Positions 19,116 through 28,578 of a stretch of 64,000 nt of DNA are shown here, one piece after another (the stretch's first letter is position 1; every line of letters starts with the position of its first letter). The stretch is from Paraoerskovia sediminicola (GTDB lineage: Bacteria > Actinomycetota > Actinomycetes > Actinomycetales > Cellulomonadaceae). Location: positions 1,116,001-1,180,000 of the forward strand of contig NZ_AP027729.1 in NCBI RefSeq assembly GCF_030296575.1, read 5' to 3'. Below the pieces are notes generated by a model. It did no database searches and was not told the origin of the DNA. It saw only the letters and a list, made by a program, of their open reading frames with translations. A program made the position numbers and the translations under genes.

Positions 19116-19952
19116 TCAGGGTCGACCCGACCGCGGCACCACGAGCGGCGTCCCCGTGACGGGGTCGTCGATCACGACGCACGGCAGCCCGAAGACCTCC
19201 TCGACCAGGTCGGCCGTCACGATGTCGGACGGCGGCCCGCTCGCCACGACGGCGCCGTCCCGCATCGCGACGAGGTGGGTCGCGTAGCGCGCCGCGTGGT
19301 TCAGGTCGTGCAGCACGGCGACGAGGGTCGCCCCGCCGCGGTGCAGGTCGGCGAACAGGTCGAGCAGCTCGATCTGGTGCGCGATGTCGAGGAACGTCGT
19401 CGGCTCGTCGAGCAGGAGGATCGGGGTCTCCTGGGCCAGCACCATGGCCGCCCAGACCCGCTGCCGCTGCCCGCCGGAGAGCTCGTCGACGAGCCGGCCG
19501 GCGAGGTCCGTGACGTGGGTCGACTCCATCGCCCGGGTCACGGCGGCCTCGTCGGCTGCGGACCACCGGCTCACGAGCTTCTGGTGCGGGTAGCGTCCCC
19601 GGGCCACGAGGTCTGCGACCGTGATGCCGTCGGGTGCCGTCGAGCTCTGCGGCAGGAGCCCGATCACGCGCGCGGCCTCCTTGGCGCGGAACGACGCGAT
19701 CGAGCGACCGTCGAGGACGACGTCGCCCGCGGTCGGCTTGAGCAGCCGTGACAGGGCCCGCAGCAGCGTGGACTTGCCGCACGCGTTGGGGCCGACGATG
19801 ACGGTGAACGAACCGTCGGGGATCTCGACCGAGAGCTCCTGCGCGATGACCCGGGTGTCGTACGCGAGGGTCACGTCCCGGGCGCCCAGTCGCGCCCGCG
19901 GCGCGGTCTGCTGTTCCACGGAGGGTCCGGTCACCGACGACTCTTCTCTCAT
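19116..19952 (-). CDS. Iron-siderophore ABC transporter ATP-binding protein (FecE type)
   Basis: A 278-residue ATPase with Walker A GPNACGKST (about 54-62), Q-loop LLPQSS, signature LSGGQRQR, Walker B ILLLDEPTTFLD and switch His in VLHDLNHA. The TTFLDIAHQIELLDL stretch is typical of FepC/FecE. It drives uptake of ferric siderophore through the two FecCD permeases whose genes lie upstream. The ATG overlaps the permease stop by 4 bases (ATGA). Confidence 0.93.
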   Translation of the reverse strand: MREESSVTGPSVEQQTAPRARLGARDVTLAYDTRVIAQELSVEIPDGSFTVIVGPNACGKSTLLRALSRLLKPTAGDVVLDGRSIASFRAKEAARVIGLLPQSSTAPDGITVADLVARGRYPHQKLVSRWSAADEAAVTRAMESTHVTDLAGRLVDELSGGQRQRVWAAMVLAQETPILLLDEPTTFLDIAHQIELLDLFADLHRGGATLVAVLHDLNHAARYATHLVAMRDGAVVASGPPSDIVTADLVEEVFGLPCVVIDDPVTGTPLVVPRSGRP

Positions 19953-21013
19953 AGCTTCTGCCTCGCCTCACGGACGAGCAGACCGATCAGGTACAGCCCG
20001 CCGATCACGACGGTCACGAGGCCGACGGGCACGGCGGACGGGAGGGCGTGCTGGGCGACGAAGTCGGCCGCGATCAGCAGCACCGCGCCCGTGAGCGCGG
20101 TGTTCACGAGGGGCAGGCCGGCGCTCCCCGCCAGTCGCTGCGCGATCTGGGGCGCGGCGAGGGAGACGAACGCGATGGGGCCCGCGATCGCCGTGACGAC
20201 GGCGATGAGCGCCACACCGACGACCAGCAGCGCGAGCCGCACCGGCTCCAGCCGCACCCCGTGGGCCCGCGCGGCGTCGTCCCCCAGCTCGAGCTGGCGC
20301 ATGGGCGCGGCGAGCACGGCGACCAGGACGGCCAGCGCCGCGAGCACCGCGAACGCGGGGACGGCCTGCTCCCAGCCGACGAGCGCGATCGAGCCCGCCT
20401 GCCAGAACGCCGCGCTCATCGCGACCTCGAGGTCCGCGCGCAGGATCAGCCAGGTGTTCAGGGCCTGGAGCATCGCGGTCACGCCGATCCCGACGATGAT
20501 CAGCCGGAACCCGCTGATGCCCTTGCGGTAGGCCAGGAGGTACACGGCCAGCGCCGTGAGCAGTCCGCCGAGCAGGGCACCGACCGTCGTCGAGGCGTAC
20601 GCACCACCGATCACGATCAGCGCGACGAGCGCGCCCGTGTACGCGCCGGTGGTGAAGCCGATGATCTCCGGCGAACCCAGCGGGTTGCGGGTCATCGACT
20701 GGAAGACCGCGCCCGAGACGCCCAGCGCGGCGCCGAACACGAGCGCCACGAGTACCCGCGGCAGCCGCCAGTCGAGGACGACGGTCGTCGCGAAGCCGCC
20801 GTCGGTCGCGAACATCGCCCGGACGACCTCGGGCACGGACAGAGGGTAGTCGCCGGTGCCGAGCGAGACGAGGGCGAGGAGCACCGCGACGGCGGTGAGC
20901 GCCGCCCCGACGATCGCGCCACGACGGTGGAGGACGACGTCCCCGCCCGGGGCAGGGAGCCGCACCTGTCCGCGCGGGTGGCGGGTGCTGGTCTGCGCCG
21001 CGGTCGCGCTCAC
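19949..21013 (-). CDS. Iron-siderophore ABC transporter permease (FecCD family)
   Basis: A 354-residue FecCD permease with about nine or ten helices. Family motifs are FGAALGVSGAVFQSMTRNPLGSPEIIG and GPIAFVSLAAPQIAQRL. The GTG start (21011-21013) overlaps the stop of the partner permease. It pairs with that permease as a heterodimeric channel. A long open frame continues upstream in this phase but is only a shadow of the partner gene. Confidence 0.93.
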   Translation of the reverse strand: MSATAAQTSTRHPRGQVRLPAPGGDVVLHRRGAIVGAALTAVAVLLALVSLGTGDYPLSVPEVVRAMFATDGGFATTVVLDWRLPRVLVALVFGAALGVSGAVFQSMTRNPLGSPEIIGFTTGAYTGALVALIVIGGAYASTTVGALLGGLLTALAVYLLAYRKGISGFRLIIVGIGVTAMLQALNTWLILRADLEVAMSAAFWQAGSIALVGWEQAVPAFAVLAALAVLVAVLAAPMRQLELGDDAARAHGVRLEPVRLALLVVGVALIAVVTAIAGPIAFVSLAAPQIAQRLAGSAGLPLVNTALTGAVLLIAADFVAQHALPSAVPVGLVTVVIGGLYLIGLLVREARQKL

Positions 21014-22107
21014 AGCCCGCTCGCCTTCGATCGGCGCACGAGCGCGATGAGGACGGGCGCACCGAGGAACGCCGTGACCACGCCGGCGGGGACCTCGCCG
21101 GGCCGGGCGACGATGCGACCGAGGATGTCCGCGGCGATCAGGAGCACCGGGGCGAGGACCAGCGTGTACGCGAGGATCCACCGCTGGTCGGGGCCGACGA
21201 TCCACCGTGCGACGTGCGGGACCATCAGGCCGACGAACGCGATCGGGCCCGCGATCGCGGTCGCGCCGCCGGCGAGCAGGGTCACCGCGACGACCGCCAA
21301 CGTGCGGGTTACGGCCAGGTTCGCCCCGAGGGACGACGCGAGGTCGTCGCCCATCGCCATCGCGTTGAGCGGTCGCGCCAGGGCGAGCGCGACGACGACG
21401 CCGACCAGGACGAACGGCAGCACGGTCGTGAGCCCGTCCCACCCTCGGTCGGCGAGCGATCCCGACTGCCAGGCGCGCATCACGTCGAACCGCGTCGGGT
21501 CGGCGAGGACCATGGCCGTGGTGATCCCGCCGAGGACGGCGCCGAGCGCCACGCCCGTCAGCGTGAGGCGCGCGGGGCTCCCGCCGCCGCGTCCGGCGGA
21601 ACCGATCACGTAGACGATCACCGTCGCGGCCAGGGCCCCGCCGAACGCAAACCACACGTACTGCTCCGGGGCCGTGGCCCCGACGACGCCCACGGCCAGC
21701 GCGACCGCGAACGCGGAGCCGGAGGTGACCCCGAGGATCCCGGGGTCGGCGAGCGGGTTGCGGGTGACGGCCTGGATGATCGCGCCTGCCAGCCCGAGCG
21801 CGAGCCCCGCCGTCAGACCCGTCACCGTGCGGGGCAGCCGCAGGTCGAGGACGACCGTGGCCTCGGTCGACCCGCCGGAGCCCCCGAGCAGGACGTCCCG
21901 CACCACGGCGAGCGGGATGTCCCGGGAGCCGATGGCGAGGCTCGCGACCACCACCAGCGCCAGCACCGCGAGCGCGACGAGCAGCCCGAGCGTCCGGGTC
22001 CCCGCGGCGTGCGCCAGCCCGGAGCGGCGCTCCGGGGTGGCGGTCGGGGTCGACGTCGCGGACGCCGTGACGGGATGGGACCTCACAGCAGGTAAGTTTA
22101 TGCTCAC
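21010..22107 (-). CDS. Iron-siderophore ABC transporter permease (FecCD family)
   Basis: FecCD permease of up to 365 residues with RLPRTVTGLTAGLALGLAG and NPLADPGILGVTSGS near the N-terminal helices and GPIAFVGLMVPHVAR later. The start is uncertain. GTG at 22105-22107 lies inside an iron-regulator-like box. The GTG at 22084-22086 is 8 bases after a -10-like TAAACT and would give a leaderless, seven-codon-shorter product. No ribosome site favours either. It is first in the permease, permease, ATPase operon. Confidence 0.91.
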   Translation of the reverse strand: MSINLPAVRSHPVTASATSTPTATPERRSGLAHAAGTRTLGLLVALAVLALVVVASLAIGSRDIPLAVVRDVLLGGSGGSTEATVVLDLRLPRTVTGLTAGLALGLAGAIIQAVTRNPLADPGILGVTSGSAFAVALAVGVVGATAPEQYVWFAFGGALAATVIVYVIGSAGRGGGSPARLTLTGVALGAVLGGITTAMVLADPTRFDVMRAWQSGSLADRGWDGLTTVLPFVLVGVVVALALARPLNAMAMGDDLASSLGANLAVTRTLAVVAVTLLAGGATAIAGPIAFVGLMVPHVARWIVGPDQRWILAYTLVLAPVLLIAADILGRIVARPGEVPAGVVTAFLGAPVLIALVRRSKASGL

Positions 22108-22111
22108 CTAA
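22093..22111. promoter_or_regulatory. DtxR/IdeR-like iron box
   Basis: Read on the minus strand, TTAGGTGAGCATAAACTTA matches the actinobacterial DtxR/IdeR consensus (TTAGGTTAGGCTAACCTAA) at 14 of 19 positions by eye. It lies between the divergent siderophore permease and binding-protein genes, where iron-dependent repression of both is expected. Confidence 0.6.
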
Positions 22112-22168
22112 GCGATGCGCCGACGGAGCCGTGTCACCGCAGCCCGAGAACCCCCGAAAGGCCCCACC

Positions 22169-23200
22169 ATGAGGATCTCCCGCACCCGGACCACCGCGGT
22201 CGCCGCCGTCGCCGGCGTCTCGCTGATCGCGCTCTCCGCGTGCTCGTCGGACGACTCGAGCGACGCGAACGACACCGCCGAGGCGACCGACGCCGCCACG
22301 TCCGACACGACCGGGACCACCGACGGGGAGTTCCCCGCGACCGTCGACACGAAGTTCGGCGAGATCACCGTCGAGGCGGCGCCCGAGCGCGTCGTCGCCC
22401 TCGGCTGGGGCGACTCCGAGACGGCGCTCGCGCTCGGCGTCCAGCCCGTCGGCGCGTCCGACTGGCTCGGCTTCGGCGGCGACGGGGTCGGGCCCTGGGC
22501 CGACGGCCTGTACGACGCCTCCCCGGAGATCATCGACGCGAACGAGCCCTCGTACGAGGCCATCGCCGCGCTCGAGCCGGACCTGATCCTCGACACCAAG
22601 GGCTCGGGCGACCAGGAGCGTTACGACCGCCTGTCCGAGATCGCACCGACGATCGGCGTCCCCGAGGGCGGCGAGAGCTGGCTGACGAGCTCCGAGGACC
22701 AGGTCGAGATGATCTCGGAGGCCCTCGGCATGGAGGACGCCGGCGACCAGCTCCTCGACGACCTCGACGCGAAGTTCGAGGCGGCCGCCGAGGCGCACCC
22801 CGAGTGGGACGACATGACCATGACGGCGGCGACGCGCTACAGCGAGGGGTGGGGCGCCTACCTCGAGGGCGACGCCCGCTTCGACTTCCTCGAGGAGCTC
22901 GGGTTCGACCAGAACCCCGAGGTCGAGAAGCTCGGCGAGGACGTCGACTCCTTCTTCGTCAGCATCTCGTCCGAGCAGCTCGACCTCCTCGACGCGGGCG
23001 TGATTGTCGCCTTCCCGATCGGGATCGAGACCACCGAGATCACCGAGGACGCCGTCTGGAAGGCGATCCCGGCCGTGGCCGACGGACACAGCGTCGTCGT
23101 GGACGGCGACCTCTCGTCGGCCTACTCCCTGGGCTCCACGCTCTCGACCGCGTACGCGCTCGACGAGCTCGTCCCGATGCTCGAGGACGCCACGAAGTAA
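22169..23200 (+). CDS. Iron-siderophore ABC transporter substrate-binding lipoprotein
   Basis: A 343-residue class III (FepB/FhuD-like) binding protein. The signal peptide ends in the lipobox LSAC (C25), followed by an acidic Ser/Asp/Thr linker. The body has GEITVEAAPERVVALGWGDSETALALG and EPSYEAIAALEPDLILDTKG, characteristic of ferric-siderophore receptors. The internal ATG after GAAAGG was chosen as start since it directly precedes the signal peptide. It is divergent from the permease/ATPase operon, with the DtxR-like box between them. Confidence 0.93.
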   Translation: MRISRTRTTAVAAVAGVSLIALSACSSDDSSDANDTAEATDAATSDTTGTTDGEFPATVDTKFGEITVEAAPERVVALGWGDSETALALGVQPVGASDWLGFGGDGVGPWADGLYDASPEIIDANEPSYEAIAALEPDLILDTKGSGDQERYDRLSEIAPTIGVPEGGESWLTSSEDQVEMISEALGMEDAGDQLLDDLDAKFEAAAEAHPEWDDMTMTAATRYSEGWGAYLEGDARFDFLEELGFDQNPEVEKLGEDVDSFFVSISSEQLDLLDAGVIVAFPIGIETTEITEDAVWKAIPAVADGHSVVVDGDLSSAYSLGSTLSTAYALDELVPMLEDATK

Positions 23201-23213
23201 CCGGACCTCACGA

Positions 23214-23304
23214 CCCGGGGTGACGGACGACGTCCGACACCCCGGGCAGGCAGGCGAAGGGCCGCTCACACGAGTCGACAGACTCGCGCGGGCGGCCCTT
23301 CGCC
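23214..23304. terminator. Two stem-loops between convergent genes
   Basis: A 9-bp hairpin (CCCGGGGTG at 23214-23222, complement at 23238-23246) is followed by a 13-bp hairpin (GGCGAAGGGCCGC at 23253-23265, complement at 23292-23304). They separate the binding-protein gene from the convergent aldo/keto reductase gene. Confidence 0.7.
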
Positions 23305-23326
23305 GTGCGCGCACCGCCCCTCGGGA

Positions 23327-24220
23327 TCAGGCTTCGGGGATCGCGCGCCCGAAGGACTCGAGGGTGACGGCCTCGGGTGCGGGGCCGCCGCGCTTCCCGG
23401 TGTCGAGGCCGTCGATCTCGGCGAGCTCGTCGTCGCTCAGATCGAAGCCGACGACGTCGAAGTTCTCCTCGATGCGGCTCGGGGTGACGGACTTGGGGAT
23501 CGCCGAGCGACCCTGCTGCAGGTGCCAGCGCAGCATCACCTGGGCCGCCGTGACGCCGTGCGCCTCGGCGATCCGCCGGACCGTCGGGTCCTCGAGGGTG
23601 CTGGTGTTCTCGCCGTCGCGGTAGAACGTGATGCCGCCGATCGGCGACCACGCCTGGCTGACGATGCCGTACTCCGCGTCCGCCGCGAGGACGTCGGGCT
23701 GGCGGAAGTACGGGTGGACCTCGATCTGGTTGACGGCCGGGACCACCTCGGTGGCGTCGAGCAGCCCGGCGAGGTGGTCGCGCATGAAGTTGCTGACGCC
23801 GATCGCGCGGATCTTGCCGTCGGCGAGCAGCTTCTCGAGCGCCTGGTAGGCCGCGATCGTGAGGTCGAACCGGCTCGGCAGGGCCTGGTGCAGGATGAAC
23901 AGGTCGATCGTGTCGACGCCGAGCTTCGCAGCGCTCTTGTCGAACGCGTGCAGGGTCTCCTCGTAGCCGAAGTCGCTGATCCAGACCTTCGTCTCCAGGA
24001 AGATCTCGTCCCGCGGGACGCCGGAGCGGCGGATCGCCTCACCGACCTCGCGCTCGTTGCCGTAGGCGGCGGCCGTGTCGATGTGGCGGTACCCGGTGCG
24101 CAGCGCGGCCTCGACCGCCGTGACGGTCTCCTCCGGCGGCGTCTGGAAGACGCCGTATCCGAGGGCGGGCATCTCGACGCCGTTGTTCAGGGTCAGGGTG
24201 GGGATCTCGTTCGTGGTCAT
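23327..24220 (-). CDS. Aldo/keto reductase
   Basis: NADPH-dependent reductase of 297 residues with the complete catalytic tetrad D48, Y53, K78 and H111 (HIDTAAAYGNE, LETKVW, LFILHQ). Later motifs are IGVSNFMRDHL, NQIEVHPYF and the cofactor-binding IPKSVTPSRIEENF. This is the AKR5/2,5-diketo-D-gluconate reductase-like group. The start MTTNEIP places the barrel in the usual register. It is divergent from an MmyB-type regulator, a common arrangement in actinobacteria, and so is probably its target. Confidence 0.94.
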   Translation of the reverse strand: MTTNEIPTLTLNNGVEMPALGYGVFQTPPEETVTAVEAALRTGYRHIDTAAAYGNEREVGEAIRRSGVPRDEIFLETKVWISDFGYEETLHAFDKSAAKLGVDTIDLFILHQALPSRFDLTIAAYQALEKLLADGKIRAIGVSNFMRDHLAGLLDATEVVPAVNQIEVHPYFRQPDVLAADAEYGIVSQAWSPIGGITFYRDGENTSTLEDPTVRRIAEAHGVTAAQVMLRWHLQQGRSAIPKSVTPSRIEENFDVVGFDLSDDELAEIDGLDTGKRGGPAPEAVTLESFGRAIPEA

Positions 24221-24284
24221 GTCCTCACCGTAAGGATGCGCCGCCGCCCCAGGCAGGGCCTGCTGGTACCCCGCTCGTCGACCC

Positions 24285-24301
24285 AGGTACCACCTGTACC
24301 T
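24285..24301. promoter_or_regulatory. Inverted repeat in the AKR/MmyB-regulator promoter
   Basis: AGGTAC-N5-GTACCT is a perfect dyad 34 bases before the regulator ATG, and another GGTACC lies at 24265-24270. It is a plausible operator for the neighbouring MmyB-type protein. Confidence 0.45.
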
Positions 24302-24335
24302 CTCACGGTCGGGCCGTCGGTCGTACCGTCGGGTC

Positions 24336-25298
24336 ATGGACCTGAAGGCCGAGACCCGCGAGTTCCTCGCCAGCCGCCGCGCCCGGATCACTCCGGACCA
24401 GGCCGGGTTGCCCGCGTACGGGGGCAACCGCCGCGTGCCGGGGCTGCGCCGCGAGGAGGTCGCGATGCTCGCGGGCGTGAGCGTCGACTACTACACACGG
24501 CTGGAGCGCGGGAACCTGGGCGGCGCGTCCGAGGAGGTCCTGGAGGCCCTCGCCGAGGCGCTGCAGCTCGACGAGGCGGAGCGTGGCCACCTGTTCGACC
24601 TGGCACGCACCGCCAACGCGTCGGGTGCCGCGCGCTCCCGGGCGAAGCGCGCCCCCGCAGCGACGCTGCGCCCTGCTGTGCAGCGGATCCTCGACGCGCT
24701 CGTCGACGTCCCCGCCTTCGTCCGCAACGGGCGGCTGGACGTGCTCGGCGCCAACGCCCTCGGTGAGGCTCTGTACTCGCCGGTCTACGACTCGCCCGAG
24801 CGCGTCGCGAACAAGCCCGTCAACACGGCCCGGTTCAACTTCCTGGACCCGTCGGCGGCGCGGGAGTTCTGGGGCGACAAGGCCGAGCGCATCGCCCGCG
24901 ACAGCGTCGCGATCCTGCGCTCCGAGGCCGGCAAGAACCCCTACGACAAGCATCTGACCGCTCTGGTCGGCGAGCTGTCCACGCGCAGCGAGGACTTCCG
25001 GCGGCTGTGGGCGTCGCACGACGTGCGCTTCCACCGCACCGGCACGAAGGTGTTCCACCACCCCGGTGTCGGGAGGATCGAGCTCGACTACGAGGCGCTC
25101 GTCCTGCCCGCGGACCCCGGGCTCCAGCTGAACGTCTACACCGCGACCCCCGGGTCGCCGTCCGACGACGGGCTGAAGCTCCTCGCCGCCTGGGCCGCGA
25201 CCCGTGCCGCCGAGGCGGCACCGACCGGCCGGACCGGTGCGGCGGCGTCCGACGCGACGAGCCCGACGAGCGGGAGGCGCCCGACGAGCCCCGCCTAG
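24336..25298 (+). CDS. XRE/MmyB-type transcriptional regulator
   Basis: A 320-residue regulator with an N-terminal XRE helix-turn-helix ([28 protein letters not shown], about 32-59) and a C-terminal MmyB-like ligand-binding domain (about 105-285). The domain includes [14 protein letters not shown] and the conserved [15 protein letters not shown]. This architecture is abundant in actinobacteria and is often divergent from an oxidoreductase it controls, as here. The C terminus ends in a Thr/Ser/Arg-rich tail. Known MmyB relatives bind fatty-acid-like ligands; the ligand here is unknown. Confidence 0.93.
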   Translation: MDLKAETREFLASRRARITPDQAGLPAYGGNRRVPGLRREEVAMLAGVSVDYYTRLERGNLGGASEEVLEALAEALQLDEAERGHLFDLARTANASGAARSRAKRAPAATLRPAVQRILDALVDVPAFVRNGRLDVLGANALGEALYSPVYDSPERVANKPVNTARFNFLDPSAAREFWGDKAERIARDSVAILRSEAGKNPYDKHLTALVGELSTRSEDFRRLWASHDVRFHRTGTKVFHHPGVGRIELDYEALVLPADPGLQLNVYTATPGSPSDDGLKLLAAWAATRAAEAAPTGRTGAAASDATSPTSGRRPTSPA

Positions 25299-25311
25299 GC
25301 GAACGTTCTCC

Positions 25312-25347
25312 TTTCATGGATTTCACGCTAGAGTGAAATCCATGAAA
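25312..25347. promoter_or_regulatory. 36-bp perfect dyad across the GbsR/MarR-type start codon
   Basis: TTTCATGGATTTCAC (25312-25326) and its exact complement (25333-25347) flank a 6-base spacer. The right arm contains the ATG of the regulator gene. As DNA it is an ideal operator for a dimeric repressor; as RNA it would bury the start codon in a hairpin. Confidence 0.75.
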
Positions 25348-25829
25348 CGGAGCCCAGTCCCTGACGACGCCGCCCTCGCGCAGTTCGTCGAGGACATGGG
25401 CCTCTACATGGAGGGCGTGGGCTTCTCCCGCGCCGGCGGGCGCGTGCTGGGCTGGCTGCAGGTCTGCGACCCGCCCGAGCAGTCTGCGCAGCAGATCGTC
25501 GAGGGCCTGCACGCGAGCACGGGCAGCGTGAGCACCAACCTCGGGGTCCTCGTCCGGGCCGGGTTCGTCGAGAAGGTCACCCGCGCCGGGGACCGCAAGA
25601 CCTACTACCGGATCGGCCCCGACGCCTGGGACGTCGTGATGACGTCCGAGATCTCGACCGTCCGCTCGCTCGACGCCCTCACCCGCGCCGGGCTCGACGC
25701 CATCGGCGACCCCACCTCCCCCGGGCCGGCCGGCTGGTCGAGGCCAGCCGCTTCTTCGAGTTCTTCGCACGAGAGATCCCCGCGCTCATGGAGCGCTACC
25801 ACCGCGAGAAGGGCACCACCCATGAGTGA
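25342..25829 (+). CDS. GbsR/MarR-type winged-helix regulator (one frame break)
   Basis: About 162 residues. The N-terminal [30 protein letters not shown] and the recognition segment [21 protein letters not shown] match the GbsR/PadR-like MarR group that controls adjacent transporters. The [16 protein letters not shown] wing follows, and the C terminus is a helix ([22 protein letters not shown]). The frame breaks in the C run at 25718-25722; one added base restores this helix. The stop overlaps the ABC ATPase start by 8 bases, so it is the first gene of the exporter operon. It probably represses the operon through the dyad over its own start. Confidence 0.85.
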
Positions 25830-26942
25830 CGTCGCGATCCGGACGCACGGCCTCAGCAAGGACTTCGGCGACTTCACCGCGGTCGACGCCATCGACCTCG
25901 AGGTCGCGACCGGCGAGATCTTCGGGTTCCTCGGCCCCAACGGCGCCGGCAAGTCCACGACGATCCGCGTGCTCCTCGATCAGCTCCGGCCCACCGCAGG
26001 GACCGCGACGATCCTCGGCCGCGACGTGCGCGCCGACTCCTCGAGATCCGCCGGCGCATCGGGTACATCCCCGGCGACCTCGCGCTCTACCCCCAGATGA
26101 CCGGCGCGCAGACCCTCAAGTACTTCGCCGACCTGCGCGGCGGCGTCGACCAGTCGTACGTCGACGAGCTCGCCGAACGCCTCAAGGCCGACCTCGGCAA
26201 GAAGATCAGCGAGTACTCGACGGGCAACCGGCAGAAGATCGGGCTCATCCAGGCGTTCATGCACAAGCCCGAGCTCCTGATCCTCGACGAGCCGAACGCC
26301 GGGCTCGACCCGCTGATCCAGCAGGAGTTCATGGAGCTCATGCGCGAGGTCCGCGCCGAGGGACGCACCGTGTTCCTGTCCTCGCACACGCTGTCCGAGG
26401 TCGAGCGCGTCGCCGACCGCGTCGGGATCATCCGCCACGGCAGGCTGATCGTCGTCGAGCGCATCGACGCGCTGAAGCAGAAGGCGATCCGTCGCCTCGA
26501 CTTCGAGTTCGCCGAGGCGGTGCCCGCCGACCTCTTCGCCGGGGTCGAGGGTGTTCGCGACGTCGAGGCCCACGAGACGCACGTCGGCGTCTCCTACGAC
26601 GGGTCGGTCAACGCCGTCCTCCGGGCCGCCATGCAGCACGAGGTCCTCAACCTCCACAGCCGCGACGCGGACCTGGAGGAGATCTTCCTCGCGTACTACC
26701 GCGACGGCGCCGACGAGAAGGACGAGAGCTCCGGACCGGCGGGGCGGACGACGTCCGACGAGTCGCAGGACGAAGCGCCGGCCAGCCGGAGCGCGGCACG
26801 GGCCGCGCGCACGGGTGGAGCGGGTGGCATCGGGGGCACAGGGGGCGCAGGCGGCACGCGGCGCAGCACCGGGCGCGACACCAGGCGCAGCGCCGGGCGC
26901 AGCACGAACCGGACCCGGCGGGGTGGGGCCGATGTCGACTGA
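25822..26942 (+). CDS. ABC exporter ATP-binding protein (one frame break)
   Basis: About 373 residues of the CcmA/DRA multidrug type. Walker A is [10 protein letters not shown], the signature is [10 protein letters not shown] in place of the usual LSGGQ form, Walker B is [13 protein letters not shown], and the switch reads [12 protein letters not shown]. The frame breaks at the C pair 26039-26040; one added C restores [23 protein letters not shown]. The C terminus carries an unusual Gly/Arg/Ser/Thr-rich low-complexity tail of about 70 residues. The next gene starts inside its end (11-base overlap). With two permease genes it forms a heteromeric exporter. Confidence 0.9.
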
Positions 26943-27707
26943 GATCCTGCGCCGCGACCTGCGCGACCGGCGCACGGGGTCCGTCGTGCTCGGCGCTTCC
27001 CTGGCGGTGCTCGCGTTCTTCGCGCTCGGCATGTCCGTACCGATGGGCGACCTGATCGACTCGATCACCGCGAGCCTGACACCCGCCATGCAGGCGTTCC
27101 TGGGCAAGGACACCCCGGGCGGCTACGTGGTCGGCGAGGTGTTCACGCTCATCGCCCCGATCGCCGTCGTCGCCTACGCCGTGATGGGCGGTGCCTCGAT
27201 CCTGGCGGGCGAGGAGCAGTCCAAGACGATGGGCCTGCTCTCGGCGCAACCGGTGACCCGGACCAGGATCCTGTGGTCCAAGTCCGTGGCTCTCCTGCTC
27301 GGGCTCCTCGCCGCGGTCGCGATCTTCTGGCTCGGGATGTCGGTCGGCTCCGTGGTGTTCGACGCCGGGCTCTCACCGGGACAGGCGGCCGCGGGATGCC
27401 TCCACCTGCTGTTCCTGGGACTGGCGTTCGGGGGCTCTCGTTCGGCGTCGCCGCCGCCACGGGCAGGCCGCAGCTCGCGTCCGGGGTCGTGGGCGGCGTC
27501 GCCGTCGTCGCCTACTTCACTCAGGCGATGCTCCCGCTCGCCGGCTACGAGACCGCCGCGAAGCTCAGCCCCTGGTACTACTACCTCGGCAGCGACCCGC
27601 TGACGAACGGCGTCGACTGGCTGCACCTCGCGGTGCTCGCTGCCGTCGCCGCCGTCGGCCTCGGGCTCGCCGCCCGGTACTTCCCGCGTCGAGACCTGAG
27701 GGGCTGA
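26932..27707 (+). CDS. ABC-2 type permease subunit 1 (one frame break)
   Basis: About 258 residues with six hydrophobic segments, of the ABC-2 permease type (EEQSKTMGLLSAQPVTRTRILWSKSVALLL). Conserved features near the end are AAKLSPWYYYLGSDPLTNGVDW and the terminal FPRRDLRG. The frame breaks in the G run 27430-27434; one added G restores LAFGGLSFGVAAATGRPQLASG. One base separates it from the next permease gene, whose product ends with a matching FPRKDLRG motif, showing that the two arose by duplication. Confidence 0.85.
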
Positions 27708-27708
27708 C

Positions 27709-28525
27709 ATGACGACCACGACCGACCTCGGCTCGACGCGCTCCGCAGGACGCGCGATCACCACGCGGGCCTTCCTTTCTCCGATCAAGATCGTCGCCGC
27801 CCTGGCGTTCTACTGCATCGTCATGGGGCTCGTGATCGGCCTCCTCTGGGAGCCGCTGCAGGACGCGTTCGCCGGCCTGGAGCTCCCCGGCCATGACCGA
27901 GATCCTGCCTGGCGCCGACCTGACGACGCCGGCCGGGTGGGCCAACGCGGAGTTCCTGTCCATGGTGGCGCCCGGGTTCCTCATCGCGGTCGCGGTGATC
28001 TCCGGCATGCGCGCGACGGCCGCCGAGGAGGAGGCGAAGACGCTCGGCATGTCGCTCTCCGCCCCGGTCTCGCGGACCACGTTCCTCGCCGCCAAGTCGG
28101 TGGCGACCGTGCTGCTCGTCGGTCTGATGGGCGTCATGGTGCTCGTCGGCCTCTGGGTCGCGGACCTCAGCGGCGACCTGGGGCTCTCGACGTCCGGGAT
28201 GGTCGCCGCCGCCCTGCACACCACGATGCTGGGGCTCGTCGTCGGCGCCGTCACGATCACGGCAGGAGTCCTGGTCGGCAGGAAGCGGCCGACGATGGTG
28301 ATCGGCGCCGGGTTCGCCGGTCTGTCGTTCGCGATCGCGTCGTTCTTCCCGCTGTCCGAGTCCCTGTCCTCGTGGGCGCGGATCAGCCCTTGGTACCACT
28401 ACAACGCGAGCGACCCGCTGGTGAACGGGGCCGACTGGGGGTCGCTGACCGTGCTGGCGATCACCGCGGTCGTGGTGCTCGCGATCGGGTTCTGGGACTT
28501 CCCGCGCAAGGACCTGCGGGGCTGA
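27709..28525 (+). CDS. ABC-2 type permease subunit 2 (one frame break)
   Basis: About 271 residues, paralogous to the preceding permease: EEEAKTLGMSLSAPVSRTTFLAAKSVATVLLV, then ARISPWYHYNASDPLVNGADW and the terminal FPRKDLRG. The frame breaks in the C run 27885-27888. Unlike the other breaks in this window it needs removal of one base (or addition of two), giving GLELPAMTEILPG. The two permeases and the ATPase probably export a drug or lipid under the control of the GbsR/MarR-type protein. Confidence 0.83.
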
Positions 28526-28530
28526 GCCGC

Positions 28531-28548
28531 GCGGGCCGCCGGGCCCGC
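28531..28548. terminator. Short G/C stem-loop
   Basis: A 6-bp stem (GCGGGC/GCCCGC) with a 6-base loop follows the permease stop codon, between convergent genes. It is weak and offered only as the most likely terminator. Confidence 0.3.
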
Positions 28549-28578
28549 CGTCTGCCGCCCCCGTCGACCAGAGCCGGA

